Shown one piece after another: positions 1-6,661 of a DNA stretch of 13,162 nucleotides. The stretch is from Sandaracinobacteroides sp964394815 (GTDB taxonomy: Bacteria; Pseudomonadota; Alphaproteobacteria; Sphingomonadales; Sphingomonadaceae), in NCBI GenBank assembly GCA_964394815.1, contig CAYMZC010000063.1:1-13162 (forward strand), in the 5' to 3' direction. Position numbers and translations under genes: made by a program. The notes under the pieces were generated by a model that was not told the DNA's origin, ran no database searches, and worked only from the letters and a program-made list of their open reading frames with translations. The stretch's first letter is position 1. The number at the start of each line of letters is the position of its first letter.

Positions 1-46
1 TACACCAGGACGTACACTCTTTCCCTACACGACGCTCTTCCGATCT
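1..46 (+). other. Illumina P5/i5/Read-1 adapter left at contig end
   Basis: This is not biological sequence. Bases 14-46 match the 33-nt TruSeq Read-1 primer site (begins ACACTCTTTCCCTACACGAC, ends GCTCTTCCGATCT). Bases 1-5 (TACAC) match the end of the P5 oligo. The 8 bases between, CAGGACGT at 6-13, sit where the i5 index belongs and match, from memory, TruSeq HT index D507. Genomic sequence starts at 47. The window therefore begins at a contig end, and nothing here should be read as promoter or coding sequence. Confidence 0.97.
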
Positions 47-211
47 ACGCCGCCTTTGCGCCTTGGCCTGCCGCCGGGCGCGCTGCGGGCAGAGCTTCTG
101 GAAAACGGCCGGGCCATGGAAGCGGAATTGCGGCCAGCCGATCTCGCCGGGGGTTTTCTTGTCGGCAATTCCCTGCGCGGCCTGATGCCGGCCCTGCTCG
201 CCGGTGCTTGA
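47..211 (+). CDS. 4-amino-4-deoxychorismate lyase (PabC-type), C-terminal fragment, 5' end missing
   Basis: Only the last 54 codons and a TGA stop (209-211) remain, because the contig ends at the adapter. The peptide reads ...PPGALRAELLENGRA, then LRPADLAGG, then FLVGNSLRGLMPA. A run of LR..LL..G.A.E..L...DL followed by GNSLRGL.PA is the usual C-terminus of the class IV aminotransferase fold of PabC, and of the PabC half of PabB-PabC fusions common in Alphaproteobacteria. The enzyme would release p-aminobenzoate from aminodeoxychorismate for folate synthesis, in the cytoplasm. Whether a PabB domain precedes it cannot be seen. The frame opens directly after the adapter by chance. Another class IV aminotransferase is possible but less likely. 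The next gene starts 54 bp downstream on the same strand, so the two may be co-transcribed. Confidence 0.75.
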   Translation, partial: TPPLRLGLPPGALRAELLENGRAMEAELRPADLAGGFLVGNSLRGLMPALLAGA

Positions 212-265
212 AGTCGGGCGCTGGCGCTTCTATCCGGGCCGGCGAACAAACCGGAAGGTCCGAAC

Positions 266-1468
266 ATGTCCCTGCTCTCTGCCGCGATCAACCGCATCCA
301 GCCCAGCCCCACCATCGCCGTCACCAACAAGGCAGCCGAGCTGAAAGCCGCCGGGCGCGACATCATCGCCCTTGGCGCCGGCGAGCCGGATTTCGACACG
401 CCCGATTTCGTGAAGGAGGCCGCGATCGAGGCCATCCGCATGGGCAAGACGAAATACACCGCCGTGGACGGCACGCCGGAACTCAAGGCCGCCATCCGCG
501 AGAAGTTCCGCCGCGACAACGGGCTGGACTATGCGCTGGATGAAATCAGCGTCAATGTCGGCGGCAAGCAGACCATCTTCAACGCCATGGTGGCAACACT
601 GGACCCGGGCGACGAGGTGGTGATTCCGGCGCCCTACTGGGTTTCCTACCCCGACATCGTGCAGTTCTGCGGCGCAACGCCGGTCATCGTGCCCTGCCCC
701 ATCGGCCAGGGCTTCAAGATGCTGCCCGAACAGCTGGATGCCGCCATCACGCCGCGCACCAAATGGGTGTTCCTGAACTCGCCATCCAATCCAAGCGGCG
801 CGGCCTATACGGTGGAAGAGCTGAAGGCGCTGGCCGACGTGCTGCTCAGGCACCCCCATGTCTGGGTGATGACCGACGACATGTACGAGCATGTCGTGTT
901 CGATGATTTCCGCTTCGCCTCCATCGCCGCCGTCGAGCCGCGCCTTCATGATCGCACCCTGACGGTGAACGGCGCGTCCAAGGCCTATGCCATGACCGGC
1001 TGGCGGATCGGCTTTGCGGGCGGCCCGCGCGCCCTCATCAAGGCGATGGCCAAGATCCAGTCGCAGTCCACCTCCAACCCCTGCTCGATCGCGCAGGCAG
1101 CGGCGACGGCGGCGCTCAATGGCCCGCAGGGCTTCCTGAAGGAACGCGCCGCCGTGTTCCAGCAGCGCCGCGACCTCGTCGTCTCGATGCTGAACCAGGC
1201 GCAGGGCCTCAGCTGCCCCACGCCCGAAGGCGCCTTCTACGTCTATCCGGATTGCTCGGGCCTGATCGGCAAGACGACGCCGCAGGGCCAGCTGCTGTCG
1301 AACGACGAGGATGTGGCTGCCTATCTGCTGGAATCGGAAGGGGTTGCCGTCGTGCACGGCGCGGCCTTCGGCCTCTCGCCTGCCTTCCGCATCAGCTACG
1401 CTACCGCGACAGACGTGCTGGAGGAAGCCTGCCGCCGCATCCAGCGCGCCTGCGCCGCCCTCATCTGA
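266..1468 (+). CDS. Class I PLP-dependent aminotransferase (aspartate / possibly prephenate aminotransferase)
   Basis: This 400-residue protein has the normal length for the bacterial aspartate aminotransferase Ib group. It is a cytoplasmic PLP enzyme moving amino groups between aspartate/glutamate and their 2-oxo acids; some alphaproteobacterial relatives also transaminate prephenate. Visible landmarks are GAGEPDFDTP near the N-terminus (38-47), the cofactor-region SPSNPSG (172-178) with N175, D204 and Y207 in DDMYEH, the Schiff-base lysine K239 in NGASKAYAMTGWRIGF, and the substrate-carboxylate arginine R376 in FRISYAT. The ATG at 266 has GGAAGG at 253-258, seven bases upstream. The upstream neighbour is a PabC end, so both genes touch chorismate-derived metabolism, but that link is inference. 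A strong terminator follows 22 bp after the stop. Substrate choice cannot be settled from sequence alone. Confidence 0.9.
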   Translation: MSLLSAAINRIQPSPTIAVTNKAAELKAAGRDIIALGAGEPDFDTPDFVKEAAIEAIRMGKTKYTAVDGTPELKAAIREKFRRDNGLDYALDEISVNVGGKQTIFNAMVATLDPGDEVVIPAPYWVSYPDIVQFCGATPVIVPCPIGQGFKMLPEQLDAAITPRTKWVFLNSPSNPSGAAYTVEELKALADVLLRHPHVWVMTDDMYEHVVFDDFRFASIAAVEPRLHDRTLTVNGASKAYAMTGWRIGFAGGPRALIKAMAKIQSQSTSNPCSIAQAAATAALNGPQGFLKERAAVFQQRRDLVVSMLNQAQGLSCPTPEGAFYVYPDCSGLIGKTTPQGQLLSNDEDVAAYLLESEGVAVVHGAAFGLSPAFRISYATATDVLEEACRRIQRACAALI

Positions 1469-1490
1469 CAGGCAGGCCTGGCAGGCTGGA

Positions 1491-1540
1491 AAAATGACAG
1501 GCCCGGTGCGCGGATGATCGCGCACCGGGCCTTGTTTTTT
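1491..1540. terminator. Bidirectional rho-independent terminator
   Basis: A perfect 12-bp stem pairs 1501-1512 (GCCCGGTGCGCG) with 1519-1530 across a 6-base loop. On the plus strand it is followed by CTTGTTTTTT (1531-1540), ending the aminotransferase transcript. On the minus strand the A-run at 1490-1494 reads as a T-run after the stem, so it can also stop transcription from the acyl-CoA dehydrogenase gene, whose stop is at 1555. Confidence 0.9.
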
Positions 1541-1554
1541 AATCGGGCCTTTTT

Positions 1555-2739
1555 CTAGCGCGTGCCGCCGAACATCTGCCGCCCGGCAAGGTCGAGCATG
1601 ACCTCCTCGCTGCCGCCGCCGATCGCGTTCACTCGCACTTCGCGGTAGATGCGCTCCACCTTGCTGCCCCGGATGTAGGAAGCGCCGCCCAGCACCTGCG
1701 CCGCCTCGCGGGCGACGGCTTCCAGAGTCCGGGTCGCCTGCACCTTCAGCATGGCATAGCTGGCCGGTTCGCCGGCGCCTTCTCGGTGCTGGTGGGCCAG
1801 CAGGTCGACCCAGGCCTGGGTCGCATCGATCTGCCGCACCAGATCGGCCAGCTTGATCCGGATCGACTGGTGGCCGATCAGCGGCTTGCCGAAGGTCTGC
1901 CGCTCCAGCGCCCAGTCCACCGCTTCCTGCAACGCCACGCGCGCCATCGCCATGCAGCCATGGGCCATGCCCAGCCGCTCGGAGTTGAAGTTGCGCATGA
2001 TGCCGAGGAAACCGCCATTTTCCGGCCCGATCAGATTCTCGGCAGGCACTTCCACATCCTGAAAGTGGATGGCGGCGGTATCGGAACAGTGCCAGCCCAT
2101 CTTCTCCAGCGGCGTGCGCGAGACACCCGGACGGTCCGACTCGATCAGCAGCAACGAAATGCCGCCCATGCCGGGCCCGCCGGTGCGCACGGCAACCGTC
2201 ATGTAGTCGGCGCGCATGCCCGAGGTGATGAACATCTTGGAGCCATTGACCACATAATGGCCGCCCTTGCGCTGGGCGTGGGTGCGCAGCGCCGCCACGT
2301 CCGATCCGCCGCCCGGTTCGGTGATGCACAGGCTGATGATCTTCTCGCCCGAAAGCACCTCGGGCGCGATCCGCTGCTTCATCGCCTCGGAGCCCATGGC
2401 AAGGATGGGCGGCAGGCCGATTCCATGCGTCATCAGCGAAGCGCCAAGCCCGCCGGCGCCCGGCGCCGCCATCTCTTCGGACTGGGTGAGCGAATGGAAG
2501 ATGTCAAAGCCTTCGGAATGGCCGCCATAGGCTTCGGGGTAGCCCAGCCCTAGGACGCCCGCCTTCGCCGCCTTCACATGCAGCTCGCGCGGCAGCATTC
2601 CGTCGCGTTCCCACTGGTCGATGTAGGGGTTCACTTCCGTCTCGATGAAGCGCCTGACCGATTGTGCCACTGCTTCATGTGTTTCGTCATAGAAAGGCGA
2701 GCGCGCGCGCCAGCGATCGAAAAGCCGCATTCCATCCAT
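1555..2739 (-). CDS. Acyl-CoA dehydrogenase family protein
   Basis: A 394-residue FAD-dependent acyl-CoA dehydrogenase, which introduces the alpha-beta double bond in an acyl-CoA and passes electrons to ETF. An all-alpha N-terminal domain (about 15-130) is followed by the ACAD signature CITEPGGGSDVAAL (138-151), a beta domain, and a C-terminal helical domain containing ERQTFGKPLIGHQSI (279-293) and GGASYIRGSKVERIYREVRV (351-370). The medium-chain-type catalytic Glu position in the C-terminal signature is Gly here (NAIGGGSEEV), while a Glu in RNFNSERLGMAHG (E254) falls where isovaleryl-CoA and long-chain dehydrogenases carry theirs. A branched or long substrate is therefore plausible but not shown. 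I chose the ATG at 2739 because GGGAG lies eight bases upstream; a GTG at 2760 would place that site inside the gene. It diverges from an S9 peptidase gene over 54 bp, where no clear promoter is visible. Confidence 0.93.
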   Translation of the reverse strand: MDGMRLFDRWRARSPFYDETHEAVAQSVRRFIETEVNPYIDQWERDGMLPRELHVKAAKAGVLGLGYPEAYGGHSEGFDIFHSLTQSEEMAAPGAGGLGASLMTHGIGLPPILAMGSEAMKQRIAPEVLSGEKIISLCITEPGGGSDVAALRTHAQRKGGHYVVNGSKMFITSGMRADYMTVAVRTGGPGMGGISLLLIESDRPGVSRTPLEKMGWHCSDTAAIHFQDVEVPAENLIGPENGGFLGIMRNFNSERLGMAHGCMAMARVALQEAVDWALERQTFGKPLIGHQSIRIKLADLVRQIDATQAWVDLLAHQHREGAGEPASYAMLKVQATRTLEAVAREAAQVLGGASYIRGSKVERIYREVRVNAIGGGSEEVMLDLAGRQMFGGTR

Positions 2740-2793
2740 GTTGCATACTCCCTTTCGCACAGGCTAGCAGTTGGCAAACAGAAGGACAGGCTG

Positions 2794-4875
2794 ATGAAAT
2801 TCCTAATGCTTGCCACAGCGCTCATGGCGTCCCCGCTGCTTGCGGCCGAAGCCGCAAAGCCGCCATTCCAGGCCGCCGACATCTACAGCCTGTCGATGGT
2901 GACGAACCCAGTCGTCTCACCGGACGGCCGGCGGGTTCTGTTCACCCGCACGGCCTTCGACGAAGGCAGCGACCGCGCCCTTGGCGAACTGTGGCTCGCC
3001 TATGTCGACACGGAAGGCCGGGTGATTGACCGGCGGCTGCTGGTGGCGCGCGACGTGACGCCGGGCGGGGCCAGCTTCTCGCCCGATGGCCGCCGCATCG
3101 CCTATCTGGCGCGGCACCTGGGCAAGCCGCACATCCATGTCATGGATCTTGCCGAAGCCGTGGGCCGCCCAATAACGGGCGGGGAAACAATGCCCGGCGC
3201 GCCGCACTGGTCGCCCGATGGCGGGCGCGTCGCCTTCGTCGGCCGCGTGGCGGCAAAGCCCGCTTCCATCCCCGGCCTGCCGGAACGCCCCAAGGGCGCG
3301 GAAACGGGCGCGGAAACGGGCGTGGAAACGGCCCCTGAGCCCAGGATCATTTCCGATCTTTTCTGGCGCGCGGATGGCCGGGGGGAAATCAAGCCCGGAT
3401 TCGACCATCTTTTCGTCACCGATGTCACAAGCGGCAAGACTGTCCAGCTGACCGAGGGCGAAACCGACCGGGTCAACGCCGGCGGCGCGCTCGCCTGGAC
3501 CCCGGATGGTAGCGGAATCGTCGCTGCCTTCACGCCGGACCGGGTGAACGGCCCGCGCGAGACCGATCTCTGGCTCTACACGGCATCAAGGCCCGAAAAG
3601 GGCAAGGCGCCGGCGCCCCGCCAGCTCACCAGCCGGCCGGGCAGCGAATATGATCCCGAAATCTCGCCCGATGGCCGGACCGTCGCCTTCCTCGGCACGG
3701 AAGCCGGCAGCGGCTTCTACGACATGCCCGACCTGTGGACGATGCCACTTTCCGGCGGCGACATCCGCAGGCTGACAACCACGCTCGACCGCCCCGTGGC
3801 CGATCTGTCCTGGCGGGCAGACAGCCAGGCCATTCACATCCTCTACCATGACCAGGGCGTCACGCGGGTCGGCGCGATCGACGCCACGACCGGCGAAAAC
3901 CGCGTCATCGTGCCGCTGGTCGGCGGCACGCGCCTCTACCTGCCGTCGGCCGGCGGCCAGTTCTCCGAAGCGGGCGGCACCTTCGCCTATACCTCGGCCT
4001 TCACCGACAGGCCGGCCGGGCTGGGCGTCAGCCTTGGCGCTGCCGAAACAGGCCAGGTGGATTTCAACAGCCGCTGGGCGGAAAGCCGCAAGGCCGCGCG
4101 CATCGAGGAGGTGAATGTGGCGAGCCGGGCCGGCGGCCTGCCGGTTCAGGGCTGGATCGCCTATCCACCGGATTTCGACCCGAAGAAGCGCTACCCACTG
4201 ATCCTCGACATCCATGGCGGCCCCAACACCGATTACGGGCCCTTCTTCTCCGTCACCCACAGCCTCTATGCCGCTGCCGGCCATATCGTGCTCTTCACCA
4301 ACCCGCGCGGCAGCATCGGCTATGGCAGCGCCTTCGCCAACGCCATCACCAACGCCTATCCCGGCGAAGATCATGACGACCTGATGACCATGGTCGATGC
4401 GGTGGCGAAGCGGCCTTATGTCGATCAGCGCAATCTCTTCATCGGTGGCGGCTCGGGCGGTGGCGTGCTGACGCTGTGGGCGATCGGCAAGGAGCCGGAG
4501 AAGTTCCGCGCCGCCGTTGCCCTGCGCCCGGTGGTGGACTGGACCGACCAGGTGACGACAAGCGACGGCACCGCCTTCTTCATGAAGCACTGGATGGGCG
4601 CGACCCCCTGGGAAAAGCCCGAGCTCTATTTCCAGCGCTCCCCCTTCAGCCTTGCGGGCAGCATCAAGACCCCGACGCTGCTGATCACGGGCGAACAGGA
4701 TCATCGCACCCCGATCAGCCAGACCGAGCAGATGTTCGGCGCGCTGAAGCTGCGCGGGGTGGATACGCAGATGGTTCGCCTGCCCGGGGCTGGCCATGGC
4801 ATGGGGCGGCCCAGCCAGTGGCTGCAATCCATCCTGGCGCCGATCGACTGGTTCGAACGCTACAGGAGCCGCTGA
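2794..4875 (+). CDS. Exported S9-family (prolyl oligopeptidase-like) serine peptidase
   Basis: A 693-residue protein with an apparent Sec signal peptide (MKFLMLATALMASPLLAAEA), so probably periplasmic. Residues about 35-430 form a TolB/WD40-like propeller shown by repeated SPDGR blocks (VSPDGRRVLF 41-50, FSPDGRRIAY 95-104, WSPDGGRVAF 139-148, ISPDGRTVAF 290-299). Residues about 445-693 are the alpha/beta-hydrolase peptidase domain, with DIHGGPN (472-478), the nucleophile S554 in GGGSGGG, D636 in TGEQDHRTP and H668 in GAGHGMG. It should cleave short peptides, as a dipeptidyl or acylaminoacyl peptidase; the exact activity cannot be told. AAGGA at 2782-2786 supports the ATG at 2794. The frame stays open upstream to 2578 but that would overlap the divergent dehydrogenase gene and hide the signal peptide. 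The gene ends at a shared terminator facing msrA. Confidence 0.92.
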   Translation: MKFLMLATALMASPLLAAEAAKPPFQAADIYSLSMVTNPVVSPDGRRVLFTRTAFDEGSDRALGELWLAYVDTEGRVIDRRLLVARDVTPGGASFSPDGRRIAYLARHLGKPHIHVMDLAEAVGRPITGGETMPGAPHWSPDGGRVAFVGRVAAKPASIPGLPERPKGAETGAETGVETAPEPRIISDLFWRADGRGEIKPGFDHLFVTDVTSGKTVQLTEGETDRVNAGGALAWTPDGSGIVAAFTPDRVNGPRETDLWLYTASRPEKGKAPAPRQLTSRPGSEYDPEISPDGRTVAFLGTEAGSGFYDMPDLWTMPLSGGDIRRLTTTLDRPVADLSWRADSQAIHILYHDQGVTRVGAIDATTGENRVIVPLVGGTRLYLPSAGGQFSEAGGTFAYTSAFTDRPAGLGVSLGAAETGQVDFNSRWAESRKAARIEEVNVASRAGGLPVQGWIAYPPDFDPKKRYPLILDIHGGPNTDYGPFFSVTHSLYAAAGHIVLFTNPRGSIGYGSAFANAITNAYPGEDHDDLMTMVDAVAKRPYVDQRNLFIGGGSGGGVLTLWAIGKEPEKFRAAVALRPVVDWTDQVTTSDGTAFFMKHWMGATPWEKPELYFQRSPFSLAGSIKTPTLLITGEQDHRTPISQTEQMFGALKLRGVDTQMVRLPGAGHGMGRPSQWLQSILAPIDWFERYRSR
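3298..3333 (+). repeat. Three in-frame 12-bp tandem repeats in the S9 peptidase gene
   Basis: Units are GCGGAAACGGGC twice (3298-3309, 3310-3321) and a diverged GTGGAAACGGCC (3322-3333). They encode AETG-AETG-VETA (residues 169-180) in a loop of the predicted propeller. The frame is kept whatever the copy number, so unit gain or loss would change loop length only. Confidence 0.85.
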
Positions 4876-4891
4876 GGCGGTGTGACAAACG

Positions 4892-4934
4892 CCCCCCTGC
4901 CCGCGCATGACGCGGCGGGCAGGGGGCCAGGTTT
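4892..4934. terminator. Shared terminator between convergent S9 peptidase and msrA genes
   Basis: An 11-bp perfect stem pairs 4893-4903 (CCCCCTGCCCG) with 4916-4926 (CGGGCAGGGGG), with one further C-G pair (4904/4915). The T-tracts are weak: GTTTCT at 4931-4936 on the plus strand and GTTTG after the stem on the minus strand. Its place between two convergent stops (4875 and 4936) supports use in both directions. Confidence 0.7.
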
Positions 4935-4935
4935 C

Positions 4936-5499
4936 TCAATCCTTCAGGCGCTTTGCATATTTCTGCATGAACTTCCGCACCTTGGGGCTGACGACGGCGG
5001 TGCAATAGGGGTTCTGGTCACCGACGCGGTCGAAATATTCCTGATGCTCCTGCTCGGCCTGCCACCAGGGGGCGGCCGGCTCGATCGTGGTGACGATGGG
5101 CGCTGCCCAATCCGCCTGGGCACGGGCGATGGCGGCCTTTGCCTCCGCCGCCTGCGCGGGCGATTGGGGGAAGATGGCCGATCGATATTGCGGGCCGATG
5201 TCATTGCCCTGCCGGTTCAGCTGGGTCGGGTCATGGGTGGCCAGAAAGATGTCCAGTAGATCGGCATAGCTTATCTTGGCCGGATCAAAGCGGATCTTGA
5301 CCGCCTCGGCATGGCCCGTCTCCCCGGTGCAGACCTGCCTGTAACTCGGGCGCTCGACATGGCCGCCCGTATAGCCGCTTTCCACCGAGGCAACCCCTTG
5401 AAGCCTGTCGAAGATTGCCTCGGTGCACCAGAAACAGCCACCCGCGAGGATCGCTGTCTCGAGCCGGGCGTCACCCGGCGTATCAGGCGTATCGGTCAT
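4936..5499 (-). CDS. msrA: Peptide methionine sulfoxide reductase MsrA
   Basis: A 187-residue MsrA that reduces the S-epimer of methionine sulfoxide in oxidised proteins, recycled by thioredoxin. The catalytic motif GCFWCTE (residues 21-27, nucleophile C22), SGYTGGH (41-47), GHAEAVKIRFDP (62-73) and QYRSAIF (104-110) are all present. C166 in NPYCTAVVSPKV is the likely resolving cysteine. There is no signal peptide, so it is cytoplasmic. Two adjacent ATGs occur at 5502 and 5499. AGGA at 5509-5506 is three bases from the first and six from the second, so I chose 5499. A longer in-frame reading to 5556 has an Arg-rich, non-MsrA N-terminus and poor support. There is no MsrB gene in the window. 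It diverges from a LuxR-type gene over 293 bp. Confidence 0.95.
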   Translation of the reverse strand: MTDTPDTPGDARLETAILAGGCFWCTEAIFDRLQGVASVESGYTGGHVERPSYRQVCTGETGHAEAVKIRFDPAKISYADLLDIFLATHDPTQLNRQGNDIGPQYRSAIFPQSPAQAAEAKAAIARAQADWAAPIVTTIEPAAPWWQAEQEHQEYFDRVGDQNPYCTAVVSPKVRKFMQKYAKRLKD

Positions 5500-5792
5500 C
5501 ATCTGTCCTCGTCCAATCCGGTCCAGTCTCGTCGCAGGAATCCGGCCTCGCCGCAATTGGGGCTGGCAGGCGCTCGAACCTTGCGTTAGGAAAAATTGTT
5601 AACGCGGCTGAAAGGCCAGAACAAATGAACATTTGCGCTATGCGGACGGGGCACGCCATGCACGCGGCATTTCGCCGCGCCCACGCATTTGCATTCAGGT
5701 CACAGTCTTTTGAGAAGAGTCTTCTGGACACAGACTTCTGGCAATCTCATGGCTGCAATGACCAACTCTGATATGCGACGCAGGCGCTTGCC
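5500..5792. promoter_or_regulatory. msrA/luxR-type divergent intergenic region with short dyads
   Basis: No gene is seen in these 293 bp. Three dyads stand out: GCGTTA-11-TAACGC (5583-5605), CAAATG-AA-CATTTG (5622-5635), and AGAAGA-G-TCTTCT (5713-5725), the last beside a near direct repeat (TCTTCTGG at 5720-5727 and ACTTCTGG at 5734-5741). A further CATTTG lies at 5686-5691. Their position between a regulator gene and its divergent neighbour makes them operator candidates. None has the 18-20 bp form of a classical lux/tra box. I could not place convincing -35/-10 pairs for either gene. Confidence 0.4.
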
Positions 5793-6542
5793 ATGACCGA
5801 AAGCAGATCCGGCGTCTTCGCCAAGGTGCAGACCTTCGTGCGCGACGTGAAAGGCGCGCGCAGCCTGGAGGAAATCCAGGAGATGCTGTCCCATGCCACG
5901 CGCGAGTTTGCCTTCGATCATTTCGCCCTTGCCCAGCGCAACGGCATGCAATTGCGCAACACCCCCATCCAGTTGACCGACTATCCCGATGACTGGGTCG
6001 GCCTTTTGCGCAGCAGCGGCATCGGGGCTGATTATCCGGTGCTGATGGCAAGCCAGCGCAGCGTCGCACCCTTCGCCTGGGCAGACCTTGACGACATCAT
6101 CGACCTGACCCCCAAGCAGCAGAGCTACATGCGCGTCGCGGCCCGGCAGGGCCTGCTGAACGGCTGGACGGTGCCGATCCACATTCCCGGCGAGGCAACC
6201 GGCCTCTGCTCCTTCGTCGTCTCCAGTGATCGCGCGCTGCCGCGCCACAGCCTGCCGGCGGCGCAGTATCTGGCCTGCTTCGCCTTCGAGGCCGCACGCC
6301 GGCTCGCGAACCGCAACGAGCCGCCGCAACCCCGGCTCACCAAGCGGCAGCTGGAATGCGTGGTGCTGGCGGCGCGCGGCAAGTCCGACTGGGTTGCCGG
6401 GCAGATCCTCGGCCTCGCCCCTGATACGGTGCACAAATATCTCGAACAGGCAAAAGCCCGCTTCGGTGTTTCCAGCCGTACGGAGCTTGTCGTCCGCGCT
6501 CTCTACAACGGCCAGCTGTCCTTCGGCGACCTTCTCGGCTGA
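5793..6542 (+). CDS. LuxR-type transcriptional regulator with autoinducer-binding-like domain
   Basis: A 249-residue protein with the two-domain plan of quorum-sensing LuxR regulators: an autoinducer-binding-like domain (about 10-170) and a C-terminal LuxR helix-turn-helix (about 180-240: LTKRQLECVVLAARGKSDW, then DTVHKYLEQAKARFGV). Setting W68 against TraR W57 gives an ungapped register in which W96 matches W85, P82 matches P71 and G124 matches G113. However, TraR Y61 is L72 and the amide-binding D70 is Y81. In the DNA-binding domain the common LTxRE Glu is Gln (Q186). The family fold is clear, but the ligand is probably not a standard acyl-homoserine lactone, or is bound differently. No luxI-type synthase is in the window, so it may be an orphan. 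The Shine-Dalgarno before the ATG at 5793 is weak; the start is kept because the domain begins a few residues in. Confidence 0.88.
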   Translation: MTESRSGVFAKVQTFVRDVKGARSLEEIQEMLSHATREFAFDHFALAQRNGMQLRNTPIQLTDYPDDWVGLLRSSGIGADYPVLMASQRSVAPFAWADLDDIIDLTPKQQSYMRVAARQGLLNGWTVPIHIPGEATGLCSFVVSSDRALPRHSLPAAQYLACFAFEAARRLANRNEPPQPRLTKRQLECVVLAARGKSDWVAGQILGLAPDTVHKYLEQAKARFGVSSRTELVVRALYNGQLSFGDLLG

Positions 6543-6604
6543 AACCGGCCTGCGCCCGCAGCCCTTCACACTGCGCATCTGCACGCCACTCAGGCTCTCG
6601 TCAT

Positions 6605-6639
6605 AAAGAAAGGGGCCGGCGGATCGCTCCGCCGACCCC
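6605..6639 (-). terminator. Rho-independent terminator of the PEP-CTERM protease gene
   Basis: Read on the minus strand, a 12-bp stem (6639-6628 with 6623-6612, one G-U pair) closes a GCGA tetraloop (GNRA class) and is followed by TTTCTTT (6611-6605). It lies 22 bp after the protease stop at 6662. On the plus strand no T-run follows the stem, so it serves the convergent LuxR-type gene only weakly, if at all. Confidence 0.88.
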
Positions 6640-6661
6640 GATCATTTCACGCTGGCTGCTG

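Noticed and set aside
230..2329. 699-codon minus-strand open frame across the aminotransferase and dehydrogenase genes
   Set aside because: It is a high-GC shadow. Its composition is low-complexity (Ala/Gly/Arg/His-rich), it has no recognisable domain, and it overlaps two clear genes.
3586..4908. 440-codon minus-strand open frame opposite the S9 peptidase
   Set aside because: It runs antisense to intact catalytic motifs, has no family features and lacks a ribosome site.
5583..5635. Canonical lux/tra box upstream of the LuxR-type gene
   Set aside because: The dyads found are 14-23 bp with different sequence and spacing. No 18-20 bp lux-box-like palindrome was seen.
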